This document shows positions 11,206-21,751 of a stretch of DNA of 64,000 nucleotides, piece after piece. The stretch is taken from positions 48,462,896 to 48,526,895 of the forward strand of contig OX345636.1 of NCBI GenBank assembly GCA_947044365.1, written 5' to 3'. The first letter of the stretch is position 1, and every line of letters begins with the position of its first letter. The translations under genes and the position numbers were made by a program. The DNA comes from Petrosia ficiformis (taxonomy: Eukaryota > Porifera > Demospongiae > Haplosclerida > Petrosiidae). A model generated the notes under the pieces. The model saw only the letters and a program-made list of their open reading frames with translations, was not told the origin of the DNA and did no database searches.

Positions 11206-12415
11206 AGGTGTAGGAACATAATTTAAGTTGAGGGGGCTGAAACTTTGTTAAAAAAAATATGACTAAAATGAACCAAAATACAAACGACATCTATTATTAA
11301 TATCTATAAATTTTCTTTGCAACGTCAACAAGATTTACATTGTCAGTTTCATTTTTATGTGCATGTAATATCATAAGATTGTTCAGACGCTGTTGAGACA
11401 TGTTTGCACGTAGGTAGGTATTCAGCCTTCGAAGAACAGAGAAAGTGCGCTCTGCTTTAGGTACAGTTACATAAAGGTGAAGCAATTTGTCAACCCACAA
11501 AACATGGACTTTCCAAATGTGGAATTGTTCATCATGTCACACAATGTATTAATAGCAGTTACTTCTTTAACGTGCTGATTTGATATTGTCTAACAAGGAG
11601 TTTAGAACTTGTCGAGCGATTAAGTTTATCAGTTCGTTCACTATCTCTGGTGATTGGTATTTTCCTTGTTTAATCCACTGCTGGAATTGAGGTATATCTT
11701 TGGTTCTGCATTTCATAAGCTGTTGGAGATTTCCTTCGTTATCACAGTGACCATGAATCGCTAATCCCTGACGCACTAAATACTGCAGTGAAGAGAGCTG
11801 CTTTAGTAGAAGAGATCTTCTCATTTTCCGCTCTTCTACTGCTGAAGTACTTGCCAAAGCAACAACAGCTGCATATTTCATACATGCCTCTCGATTACAC
11901 TGGCTGCTTTCATGCTCTCTGAAATTATCTCTGGCTTTCTTCCAGTGACTGAAACCACTGGAAATAAATGCATCATCAAGCCTCTTGCTAAAAGTAAGGC
12001 CACCCTGAGAGTTCACTTTACGACAGTAAAAGCAATAACTCACATTGTCAGTAGTACAATACATTAGCCACTTATGATCCAAAAACCACTTCCTTTGAAA
12101 TGTACAACACTGTTTACCTTGCTTTTTTTTACTGCTCATAAATCCAGCCAATGGTTGGTATGGTTCACTTCGATAACTGTTACAACATTCATCTTCACAA
12201 CTACTGGTCAGTCTAGTGTCTCTAGTCTCATACAAATCTACATCAACGTCTGACCTAAAAAAAATATGCATACAATTCCGTGATACAAAGTTTCAAAGTC
12301 TTTAAGTCAGCAAACTCACTTGTCTAAATCCTCGTCAAAGTTAGATTCAAAGTTGCTCGATGCTGATGAAGATCGCTTTCCATCAGTTTCAGTCTCAGAT
12401 GACCTGGAAACTCTT
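11205..12415 (-). pseudogene. hAT (ZMYM1-like) transposase, internally deleted
   Basis: Exons on the minus strand: about 12405-12320 (acidic/Ser-rich start), intron 12319-12255 with GT/AG ends, then 12254-11567, then 11500-11297. The second exon has a TTF-type zinc finger (Cys pair in the FQRKWFLDHKWLMYC region, then FCFYC-like spacing) and the LLKQLSSLQYLVRQGLAIHG segment typical of the DUF4371 N-terminal part. It stops right after LLDNIKSAR. The third piece is the C-terminal hAT dimerisation domain (AERTFSVLRRLNTYLRANMS, QQRLNNLMILHAHK). The DDE/RNase-H core that should lie between is gone, so only about 70 bases separate the two halves. CATAGGTGTAGGAAC at about 11202-11216 may be a hAT terminal repeat. 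Confidence 0.85.
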
Positions 12416-12417
12416 TT

Positions 12418-13386
12418 AGGACTGTAGATGAATTATTAAGATCACAAGGTGTTGTTGTTCAGAGGCAACGTGTCAGAGAAGCACTGCATACTGTTGATCC
12501 TCAGGGAAGCCAAAGGAGAATGAGAAGAGCTCTTAACCGCAGAGAATACCATGTAGAGTGTCCAAATGTACTATGGCATATTGATGGGTACCATAAACTC
12601 ATTAGGTGGGGCATTGTCATTCATGGAGGAATCGATGGTTACAGACTTGTTTCTTACTTACATGCTGCTGACAATAATCGTGCAGAAACAGCACTTAAAG
12701 CATTTTTAATGGGAGTTGAAGAGTATGGTATGCCATCAAGAGTTCGCACTGACAAGGGAGGAGAAAATGTTAGGATTGCAGAATTCATGATTACTCATAG
12801 AGGAAGCAATAGAGGAAGTGTCATTACTGGAAGAAGTGTACATAACCAGAGGATAGAAAGATTGTGGCATGATCTTTTCACTGTCTGTATTAGTTTCTTT
12901 TACTATTTGTTTTATTCATTGGAGTCAACTACGTTATTAAATCAATGTGATCTCAGGGATCTGTATGCATTACACCTGGTGTTTTTGCCCAAAATACAAG
13001 AACAGTTGGACCAGTTTCGACTTGGACGGTGCCATCACAAATTACGAACTGAACAAAACAAAACCCCTTATCAGCTCTGGATCATTGGAATGAGCATTAA
13101 TTTTGCCGATCAGTTGCTATCAAATGTAAGTAATATTTGTGTTTATCATTGATAGTCTATTGTCATGCACTGCAGACAGATATCAATTGTTCTACTTTTG
13201 GAATCGATTGGGATGGCCCAGCTCTTGATGAAGAAATTGAAGGAACAGTTGTACTATATACCTGAAATATCAATTGATTTGGATGATCAACTACACAACT
13301 TCTTAGACATTGTAGAAAATTCAGAACTTGAATGGATAGCTAAATATATTGAATGCAGAAGGTTCATTCATGATCATGCAAACTGA
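12418..13386 (+). pseudogene. Integrase-core (DDE) transposon ORF, damaged
   Basis: The open frame starts by about 12427, before the first Met at 12520. Catalytic-triad candidates: Asp in WHIDGYHKL, Asp in VRTDKGGEN and Glu in HNQRIERLW; the last is followed by the usual [14 protein letters not shown] and [13 protein letters not shown]. This is the integrase-core type often found beside HECT or G2E3-like ORFs in invertebrate genomes. After LLSN a GT donor at about 13123 and an AG before about 13171 suggest an intron. The next exon starts DINCSTFGIDWDGPALDEE and then changes frame near 13255 before a C-terminus ending at 13386. Its start abuts the divergent hAT relic. Inferred inactive. Confidence 0.75.
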
Positions 13387-13642
13387 ATTGATAATTAATA
13401 ATAATTATTATTGTATATATGCAAAATTAATCGAAAATATTCCAACACAAAAATAGGTTGTTATAATAATAACAAAATACAACTGTAATTTCATTGTCCA
13501 GCAAAAGCATCGGTTCATATATCTATATATAGTATATAGAACTCAAAAGAAAAAAACATCAACCTCATGCTTGCATGGGGTCTACATAGCAAACACAACT
13601 CCGTGATAGTCTACAACTCCACATGCAAATTTAAATCAATGA

Positions 13643-14366
13643 TTAAACAATACCAAACCCATCATTCCCCTTAAGAGCCAACACTGAATAGTTGATAATC
13701 GGTAATACAAGTAGGAATGTGTATAGAAATTTCACATGTTGATGCTGTGGGTAGGATAGCAGAGTGGTCATGTTGAAATTCAATCACAGGTGTACGGTGA
13801 AATCCAGTTGGTGGCATTCTACTTGATCCACTGACAAACACCAGTAAATCAGCAACATCACATTCCAAGTTACCTTCTATGTATAAAGTAATGTTTTTTT
13901 TTTTAAATGTAAAGTCTTTATGTACTCTGCACATTCTTCCATGAAATCAATGAAAAATATGTATGCTGCCTCCTTTTCACTAAAATTAACTTTGAAAAGA
14001 GATCTCATGTCATCTAATTGTAATTGATGAAAAGAACTATCATTTTTATAACCAACCAAGTGTAAGCCTATTTTCATCATGGACAAACAAATGTTTAAGT
14101 GAAGATATTTGTAGCACATTCTTCGACAGTCCACCTAGAGAGAGTCCTTCCAAAAACTGGTCCATTGCTGCCTTAGTTTTCAATATGCAATGGTAATCGA
14201 TAAGAATACTGCACAGTTCTTCTCTGTCATGCAAAGACAATTTGCTGAAAACCTTACTATACCCTGTAGCAAATGTAATGTCCTGATGTGCTTCAGTCTG
14301 ACATACTTCCACAAGTTCACCATCTGATAGAGCATTTTTGATCTTGTTAATTAGAATGATAATCAA
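13643..14366 (-). pseudogene. HECT-domain ubiquitin ligase-like relic
   Basis: Three frames in order on the minus strand: 14366-14046 (AAMDQFLEGLSLGGL region), 14134-13877 (FSEKEAAYIFFIDFMEECAE) and 13934-13671 (DLLVFVSGSSRMPPTGFHRT, then LPTASTCEISIHIP). The last is a HECT C-lobe with the catalytic Cys context STC. A final frame change would give a C-terminus ending GFGIV before the stop at 13643. The N-terminal ligase and zinc-finger parts are missing. It converges on the integrase ORF, a pairing seen in such elements. Frameshifts make it non-functional. Confidence 0.7.
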
Positions 14367-14507
14367 TTATGATATGTACACAGATATAACAAACCTGTTT
14401 CACAAGTTGTTGTACTTGATTTTCAGGAATTTGATGTACAGGCACTGTGACCCCATTTACCTGACCAGTACAGAAATATGTATATACTGCTTCTGCAAAA
14501 AAGGAGG

Positions 14508-14625
14508 TATTCTTTTACCTCACACAGTGTAGTTAGGTAGGTACATGTGTGTGTAAGTATTCTTTTACCTTGCACAGTGTAGTTAGGTAGCTGCATGTGT
14601 GTATAATATTCTTTTACCTCTTTCC
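14508..14625. repeat. 50-bp satellite, right block
   Basis: Two units in phase with the 10.86-11.2 kb array (GTAGTTAGG at 14529 and 14579), running directly into the branch/acceptor region of dead kinase exon 4. The split array brackets the hAT/integrase/HECT cluster. Confidence 0.8.
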
Positions 14626-15107
14626 AGGTAAATATCCTGAAAATACTGTTGAGATGATGCACAAGATATGTTATGAATCTGAAGCAGTCATGTTTCATCG
14701 TGTTGTGTTTGATGAGCTGCGTTTACTGACTCCTAAACCGACAGTGACTTTACTAACTATGACCATTGCAGCTGTGGATGCAGCATTTTCACAGAATGCT
14801 GCAGCCATTATGTGCTTAACTACTACTGAAGGTACTTACATATATCTATTGAATTTATTTTTTAATTACTTGAAATTATTTAGTACATGTGTATGTACAT
14901 CTGTACAGTACATATAATTATGTAATTGGTTATGAGGGAAATTGGTACTTCCTTTATTCAATTTGTAAGGCAAAGTTATCTTTTAAATGCTCACTATTCC
15001 ATTGTTTTGTACAGATTCTGTTATGTATGGAATACACTTATTAGTCTTCTTGCATTTCATTGGGTTCCTGTACAAAATGGCAGCATTTAATTAAGACATG
15101 GTGTTGC

Positions 15108-15480
15108 CTAGTCTCACGAGCCAGACTCTGTGTTCCTGGAAAGCAAAATTATTATTGGGTGTGGCTGTAGTAGGCAGGGAGACGAGATAGAAAGAGAGTC
15201 TAGTGAAATGCTTACAAGTCATCAGTAAGTTTTGTACCACTGTTATTATTTATGATGTTCATAATTTGCGGTCACGAGTCTATAGGGTGGCTTCATTGAC
15301 CACGAGGGAAAAAATTTTTTTTTGCCCTTGCATGATTTGTTGACCGCGAGTTACAAATTATCATTATAGTAATAGTATACGTTTTGGTGCACAACTTACT
15401 GATGACTTGTAAGCATTTCACATTCCGTCTCATCTCCTTGCCCACTACAGCCACACTCAATAATAGTTTTCAAAGAACAG
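15108..15480. mobile_element. Foldback element with a nested hairpin
   Basis: The outer arms share GAAATGCTTACAAGTCATCA followed by GTAAGTT (15204-15237) and their reverse complement (15385-15422), plus GTGTGGCTGTAGT further out. Inside, ATAATTTGCGGTCACGAGT pairs with a stretch near 15340-15362. No ORF. Confidence 0.65.
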
Positions 15481-15759
15481 ATAGTCTGTGAATTGAATAA
15501 CAAAAGTACTAATTCAAATAAATTCAAAAGCAGTTCTTTTGCAATGTGAAATACAGGCAAATCTTAAAATTGCATTAACTAAAATATATATATATATATA
15601 ATATTATTCACATTCAGGTGACCCTCAACTACACATATAATGAGCTATGTTTATTGAAAACCCTGCCCTGTTTATATACCCTGCAGTGGTTAAAAGTATT
15701 AATTTACATAGCTAGTTTAGTTTACAGTAAAAGCAGAACATTCTTTTAATGTACAATAA

Positions 15760-15984
15760 ATGTCAATAAAAAAGTCACCATACAGTTCAGTAGTTAACCC
15801 TCGCCTGCGTAGGCAGAGCAGAGGGTTACTGTAATTTTTTTTAATAGTCAATAGTTTCATTTCCACAGTAATTGGTGTACTTGTCAATTCAGTGCCATAG
15901 TAGTGATACAGTAATTACTATACTATATACTGACAGTAGAACTAAGGTAATTAATGTTACTGTATGGTGATGTTTTATTGACAT
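15760..15984. mobile_element. MITE with ATGTCAATAAAA-type ends
   Basis: The left end is ATGTCAATAAAAAAGTCACC then ATACAG; the right end is CTGTATGGTGATGTTTTATT then GACAT. The centre contains ACCCTCGCCTGCG / GAGGGTTACTGTAAT. A related sequence flanks the Tc1 insertion at about 24.39-24.60 kb and its counterpart at 56.44-56.64 kb. Confidence 0.6.
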
Positions 15985-16837
15985 GTACTGTAGCAAATTC
16001 ATTTTATACAGAATGGCATTCAAAATATGAACTGAATGACATCATAAATTACAAATCGGTTTCACTAAACACAAGTTATGTTAGTATTGCATAGGTTTTT
16101 CTGAATGTTAATATAAGTATTTAACAAACAATAAACTGTTTTTATCTATTCACACATTCAGAACAGCATTCATGTTAGCTCAATATCGTCCTTGCTGTCC
16201 TATAATAGCTATAACTAGAGACAGGAGTGCTGCTCGATTGGTACGTTAACCTCATGCAAGTTAAAAATCAATTACTATTTCCTCGTTTATTTTAATAGTG
16301 TCATCTTCATCGTGTTATTCATCCACTCTTCTATCAAGATCTACCAAATCGTAAAGATTGGGATGATGACATGGAGAAAAGATTTCTGTATGGTGCTGAC
16401 TAGGGTAAGAGCATGGGGTTCATACAGAAAGGTTCATCCATTGTCGTTTTGAGTGGCTGGAAGCCAGGCCCAGCTAATACTAATACCATTCGTATTTTTC
16501 AAGTAGATTGAGCTGACAAAACAAAACTTTATTATTATAGTTATGTATTGTGAGTGGAATGTAATTTGTACCAAGTAGATTGAAACCATTATCAACAATA
16601 GTTGTGCTACATTTATATAGTTACATGTTACAATAGACTGATCTGACTAGTATTAGTGTATTAGAGAGTATTAGATATAACATTTGTATTTTGAATTTCT
16701 ATTGTGATATTGTTTGATTCACAAATATAGAAACAAGTTTCAAAAACTTAAAAATTAATAAAATTAATGAAATTAATAATATGATAATAGACCATAATCA
16801 GTATAAAGAAAAGTAAAAATGAAAAAATAAAACTTAC

Positions 16838-16905
16838 AGTAATAGTTATACAGATGATATGAAGTTATTCTCAGATTCAATTTCTTCAGCAGGCATAGCC
16901 GACGA
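16838..16905 (-). pseudogene. Short relic of the receptor 3' end (unit 2)
   Basis: About 65 bases match the last codons of receptor A (TCAGATTCAATTTCTTCAGCA block preceded by a GAAGTTATTCTCAG stretch), located 340 bases after the end of the dead kinase exon 6. This repeats the unit 1 arrangement. No other receptor sequence follows; 16906-17290 is AT-rich and shows nothing else. Confidence 0.6.
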
Positions 16906-17293
16906 AGATTGTGTGTCGGTAGTATGTTGCAGTTTGGATAAATGAAACCAAGTAAATGATGCACTTTTGAACATATTTAATGTTTAAAATATATGAAAGA
17001 TTATTTGCAAGATTCCCGAAGTATTTATACTAGTACTGGGAAAGAATTTTTTCAAGAAACACTACTCAATCACAAGAGGTATAATACTGAGTTCTAGAAA
17101 TTCTCCTGAACTAACACTTAAAAATCCATACCACATTTTTATCCTATTGAAAGACACGTATTCCTCGCAGGTGATAATCTCTTTAAAATTTAGTAAGTTG
17201 AATTGAGCTGCCTTCAGATAGCGGTAGAGTGAAAAGGTATGAATTGAAAAGAGGACCAAGGACTAACACTTAATTGGGATTCCAAAAGATTTG

Positions 17294-18840
17294 GCATCAT
17301 GTGTTTGATGACTACTGAAGGTACAATGTACTTACATGTATAATTATTATTTGTTTGGATATTACTTGAAATTTTATCACGTGTACAATTCTACAATACA
17401 TGTAACTATGTAATTGGATGTGGGGGAAATCGGTACTTTTTTATTCAATTTGCAAGACAAGGTCATCTTTTAAATGCTCACTATTCTATTGTCAAGGAAG
17501 CCAACATCCCTGTAACTTCATTCCACAGGACTGAATCTATATACACGTGTGTAATCATTATATATATATATGTAGTATGATGGTGACATCATCCCTTTGA
17601 TGTGGTGAGTTCTATATAACACTATGCAGGAGATGTCACCATCATACAATATACATATGTATTGTATATAGTAGGCCTATATACTGCATATAGGACCCTT
17701 GTTTTGTGTCCTGAGATGTGATATAGCCCTCGCAGGCTCGGGCTATATCTCATCCTCAGACACAAAACTCAGGTCCTATATTTTTTATGTAGGACCTATT
17801 AGCATACTATATATATTACATATATAGTATGATGGTGACTTCATCCCTTTGATGTGGTGAGTTCTATATAGTGTATAATAGACCTTCCATGTGCACACTA
17901 TGCAGGAGATGTCACCATCATACAATATATTGTATATAGTAGGCTAATAGGTCCTATATACCACATATGGGACCCTTGTTTTGTGTCCTCGGATGTGATA
18001 TAGGACCTATTAGCATACTATATAATAATTATAATTATATATATTATATATATATATAATGTTTATATATATAATCTTTATATGTAATTGGCTGTGGGGG
18101 AAATCGGTACTTTTGTTATTCAATTTGCAAGACAAAGTCATCTTTTAAATGCTCACTATTCAATTGTACAGGAAACAAGTCTCAGTGCATACAACTATAT
18201 TGAGGGATGACTCTTCAATGTAGACTAAAACCACTAAATTCAGACTATATAAAACTCACACACAATGTGTCTGATTGAGTTCTTTTGTAATGCAATACAG
18301 GCAGATGTCAAGCAATCTTAAACTAAAATATATTCACATTCAGTTGACCCTCAACTAATGAGCTAGGTTTATTGAAAACTCTGGCCTGTTTACACATCGT
18401 GGTTAAAATTATCTTAGGTTACAGTCCTTGGCAAAAAAGCAGAGCATTCTTAGTGGTTTTTGTTATGCTGTATATAAGCTAAGTCTAGCATATTATGCAA
18501 GAATGATATAAGTTTTTTATAATGTAGCTAATCGATTTCGAACAAAACGTATAAGAATGGTGTTCAAAATATGAAGATTCCCATCTAAAATTAGAAATTA
18601 ATTCTGGTAAACTGAAATTAGTAACACTTGTTAACAAGCAATAAACTGTACATGTTTTAATCTATGCACATCCTGCATACAGAACAACATTCACATCATA
18701 TATATTAGCTAGATGTCGTCCTCGATGTCCTATAATAGCTATCAAGAGACAGGAGTGCTGCTGAACTGGTACATTAGTTTTATGCAATAAATAATAGACA
18801 TCATTTATTTTAACAGTGTCATCTTCATCATGGTATTCAA
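17294..18840 (+). pseudogene. Third pyruvate kinase relic
   Basis: Pieces in order: the end of exon 4 (17294-17320, ACTACTGAAG then GTAC), exon 5 with a 10-base insertion (18683-18768) and the first 24 bases of exon 6 (18817-18840). The remainder of exon 6 is replaced by AT-rich sequence leading to the receptor A 3' end. Intron 4 holds a set of tandemly repeated hairpins. Confidence 0.8.
17574..17990. repeat. Tandem hairpin cluster
   Basis: The stem GTATGATGGTGACATC / GATGTCACCATCATAC occurs at 17574-17647 and again at 17828-17923. Between them (about 17688-17780) is a longer stem built on TATAGGACC...GTTTTGTGTCCTGAG and its complement around a CTCGCAGGCTCGGG tip. Looks like a hairpin element duplicated together with its neighbour. 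Confidence 0.65.
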
Positions 18841-18939
18841 TAAAATAATTTATAAAGAAATAAATTGTACATTGGTATTAAAATAGCTTTACATTATTAA
18901 GTAAGTCAGCATAAAATGTATACTATAAACACTATAGCA

Positions 18940-18945
18940 TTTATT
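18940..18945 (-). promoter_or_regulatory. Possible poly(A) signal of receptor A
   Basis: AATAAA on the minus strand ten bases after the stop codon of receptor A. Such a short 3' UTR is unusual, so this is only a candidate. Confidence 0.3.
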
Positions 18946-18955
18946 ATAGCAATGG

Positions 18956-21622
18956 TTACACTGATGTGGAATCATCGTCAGATTCAATTTCTTCAGCAAT
19001 GATTTCCATAGTAGATGGCGATAGATCAGGGGTTAAAGACGATCTTTCGTTGCCTAAAACAGAGGTTTGCTCTTTGGATTTACTTTCTTCAAATGATAGC
19101 AAAGGTAATGAGGGCGAGGAGACCACTGATGTAGTAGTATTTAAAAAAGCATCAGATTTTGTTCTTCTTACAGGAATATTGTAGGTTCGTCTATGAGCAG
19201 ATACATCGTATGACATTTTCCTAAATCGTGTATTAGTATGCTGGTGTGAAGTGTTGGTAGAGACCTCTGTATTATACTTGGATGTTACTAAAGTTGCGTT
19301 TGTTTCATTTCGTCTTTTGTATAATATAACAACTTTTGGAATAAAAACTGTGAATAGAATAATGTAACAACAAGTGGCTACTGTTACATTGATAGCGACG
19401 AAAGACCAGAGTAATTGATTCCCTAAAACGGCAAATATTGCAATAGGAAGTCCGATAAGAATTATCAAAACCACTCCATAAATTGCCATAGCAATATATT
19501 TTGAATCATTAAATGCCTTTGATTTGATTTTACGACTTTGAATAGCCAGAAACACACCAAATACAAGCATAAGAAGCTTGTAAATCATCAATATTCCCAC
19601 AAATACTCCATTGAGTCTTTGGCCTTCACATAATCGGATGGAATATGTGTATTCTGTAGTAAACACTTTATATTCAACAGATTTCAAAGGTCCGAATCCT
19701 AACAAAAAACAGAAAATGAGCAAGTCAACTCCTAACATCACTGCTACAATAACGTATAAAACATAATCTTTATACATACGATGTTTGGCCCAAGGGTTAC
19801 GAAATATCATGTAGATTCGCCAGGTCTTGACAAGCAAAGCACCAAACGATAGGGTGAATGCACTGCACACCATTAGTACACTACTGTTACAAAAATAAGT
19901 ACGTGCGCTCTCAGGAATTCCATAGTAACCTTCTAATGTGAAACTAGTTATGGACAGAAATCCTATAACACATCCAAGTATAATTAAATTGTTAATGTGT
20001 GGACTGGAGGCTTTGATAAGACGTCGATTACGAAAGTAACAGTTGAAGGTAAAAAATATGCCTGATAAAATGAGACCCAACAATGTTAGTACCATCATGA
20101 AAATACCGACCCACGAAGGTATGGTTACATTTACCACACTTGGTCTATCTTTAGGTGGCTCATCTCCAATCCATACAAAACTGGAATTATTATCCCAAGT
20201 AACATTGTCAGAGTCAGATGAATAAATGCCAATAGGTACAAATGCATCTCCTTGAAACTGCGAAATAAAGACATCCACATTCGGATGATGTCTCTGCTTT
20301 GTAAAATCTATCTTTTTGTACACACCTTCAAAAGAAACATTTTCAAAATTATCAATTATGATTTCAGATACCTGTGTATTTGATTGTGGTAAATAATCTT
20401 CAAGTGTCCATCCATTTTCAGCAAGTGGCTCGATAGAAGCATTTATACCAAGTGCAATAAGCCACATAGCATCGTAGGCAGCTCCTGCAATAACCAAGTC
20501 ACTACTTTCAATAACTATACTTGCATTGAAGTCATACTCTATTGCAAGCTCTTCAAGATAAGCACTCAGATTAGCTTCAAAATCTGCACCATGTAAAATG
20601 TTCTTCTTCCAGTTTTCTTCTTCCAGTTCTTCCTTTTGCTCCTCCTTCTCATTTTCAATACTGAAATGTACACTGATGCTTGACTGTGCTCCCTTTAATA
20701 TTAAATTATCAGATGGACAGAAAGCATTCCAAAAACTGATTTCAGAAGTACCAAATTGACCCATAAATATTGTTTGATATGCAGCTCCTGTCAATCCAGA
20801 AAGTTCAAGAAAACAAACAACATATGGATAGTTCACAGGATCAGCTATAATAATGAATACACGACAAAAACTCCCATTCAAAAATCGCACACCCCTTTCT
20901 GTCACTGAGTGAATTATAGTAAAGTTGAATGATTTCTCTTCCAAATACTGGATTAAAGACTCACTTAGTTTTAAATTAAAGTTGTCCCCTTGAACACCAA
21001 GACAGATTCTCTCCCAACGAAACCTGTTCAATAGAGCATAAACACCTTTATTTAATTCTGTTTTTGGAGGAACAGTACGAAAGAAGCCTCTGTATTGCTC
21101 TGAATCAACTAGTTCAGGAGTATTTGAGCCATATGATACAGTTATAACATTACTATTGACGGTTACAAACTCACCTACATATTCTGTAGGTCTATTACAG
21201 TGTGGTCCTAGTATTATAACTGATCTGTTTGGTCTTAGAGCCTCTTCTGCAACACTGTACAGACATGATCCTATATCACACTCACTATCCACAGATATTA
21301 ATTCCAAGTTATAACCAGACAGCAAATCATGGGTCTTATTAATGTCATCTAAAGCCATTTGTGCAGCAACACGAGCCACAATGCCAAAAGCAAAATCACC
21401 TTGATATGATGCCTCCAAAGTAGCTCCAGTAAAATAGTATGGAAATAAACCAAGTACTCTTATAGTTATGTTGCCTTCTTTTGTACTGAAAGCCTGATCA
21501 GTAGATCCACTACCGCCATTTGCAGTGAAATCTCCTTCGTGCTGAGCTGTACACACAAAATGATTGCAAACGAGACTTAGTATGACAAGTAGCACACAAA
21601 AAGCCATACATTTTGATTGCAT
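18956..21622 (-). CDS. GABA-B-like class C G-protein-coupled receptor A
   Basis: Single-exon receptor, 888 residues. Signal peptide 1-26 (hydrophobic, ending VCTA). Venus-flytrap (ANF/periplasmic-binding) domain about 50-470, with GPHCNRPTEYVGEF and SYGSNTPEL...FFRTVPP in the positions of the ligand-domain motifs of GABA-B receptors. Residues 322-341 are a charged Glu/Lys insert. Several NxS/T glycosylation sites. No mGluR-type cysteine-rich linker. Seven helices about 503-770, with RLIKASSPHINNLIILGC, FGALLVKTWRIYMIF, Cys578 and Cys665 as the likely extracellular disulphide, and NDSKYIAMAIYGV. A Ser/Thr- and Arg-rich tail of about 118 residues ends SDDDSTSV. The start is the first Met before the signal peptide. 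Ligand unknown: GABA, glutamate and others are all possible. Centrin-3 ends 129 bases upstream on the same strand. Confidence 0.93.
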   Translation of the reverse strand: MQSKCMAFCVLLVILSLVCNHFVCTAQHEGDFTANGGSGSTDQAFSTKEGNITIRVLGLFPYYFTGATLEASYQGDFAFGIVARVAAQMALDDINKTHDLLSGYNLELISVDSECDIGSCLYSVAEEALRPNRSVIILGPHCNRPTEYVGEFVTVNSNVITVSYGSNTPELVDSEQYRGFFRTVPPKTELNKGVYALLNRFRWERICLGVQGDNFNLKLSESLIQYLEEKSFNFTIIHSVTERGVRFLNGSFCRVFIIIADPVNYPYVVCFLELSGLTGAAYQTIFMGQFGTSEISFWNAFCPSDNLILKGAQSSISVHFSIENEKEEQKEELEEENWKKNILHGADFEANLSAYLEELAIEYDFNASIVIESSDLVIAGAAYDAMWLIALGINASIEPLAENGWTLEDYLPQSNTQVSEIIIDNFENVSFEGVYKKIDFTKQRHHPNVDVFISQFQGDAFVPIGIYSSDSDNVTWDNNSSFVWIGDEPPKDRPSVVNVTIPSWVGIFMMVLTLLGLILSGIFFTFNCYFRNRRLIKASSPHINNLIILGCVIGFLSITSFTLEGYYGIPESARTYFCNSSVLMVCSAFTLSFGALLVKTWRIYMIFRNPWAKHRMYKDYVLYVIVAVMLGVDLLIFCFLLGFGPLKSVEYKVFTTEYTYSIRLCEGQRLNGVFVGILMIYKLLMLVFGVFLAIQSRKIKSKAFNDSKYIAMAIYGVVLIILIGLPIAIFAVLGNQLLWSFVAINVTVATCCYIILFTVFIPKVVILYKRRNETNATLVTSKYNTEVSTNTSHQHTNTRFRKMSYDVSAHRRTYNIPVRRTKSDAFLNTTTSVVSSPSLPLLSFEESKSKEQTSVLGNERSSLTPDLSPSTMEIIAEEIESDDDSTSV

Positions 21623-21693
21623 GTTTATACTTGAAGATTCTTCCAGTCACACCCAATATGAAAGTACAATTAAATTCATTATGGCAGGAATGA

Positions 21694-21701
21694 TATTTAT
21701 A
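21694..21701 (-). promoter_or_regulatory. TATA-like box before receptor A
   Basis: TATAAATA, 72 bases upstream of the receptor ATG and within the 129-base gap after the centrin-3 stop. The same octamer sits at the same distance before receptor B. Supports a separate receptor promoter in the gap. Confidence 0.45.
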
Positions 21702-21751
21702 GTTCTTATCACAAGAATAAATAATTATTAATTATTATTGTTGTTTTGTCG

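Larger units (their letters stand above)
7822..16506 (+). pseudogene. Second pyruvate kinase copy, dead
   Basis: Matches the intact gene exon by exon: a 27-base end of exon 1 (7822-7848), exon 2 9461-9621, exon 3 9684-9798, exon 4 14628-14831, exon 5 16162-16240, exon 6 16299-16506. Lesions: exon 2 has TAA at 9470-9472 and is 16 bases short; exon 4 is one base short at its 3' end, shifting the frame; exon 6 has TAG at 16401-16403 where the intact gene has a Trp codon, and an extra T before the old stop. Splice signals and intron sequence are still recognisable. Intron 3 has grown from about 1.36 kb to about 4.83 kb through satellite expansion, a foldback and transposon relics. Confidence 0.92.

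Noticed and set aside
17574..17990. CRISPR array
   Set aside because: The repeats are hairpins duplicated twice, without regular spacers or cas genes, and the genes around are those of an animal.
18966..20225. Plus-strand ORFs opposite receptor A
   Set aside because: They are shadow frames of the intact minus-strand receptor, mirrored at the same place in receptor B.
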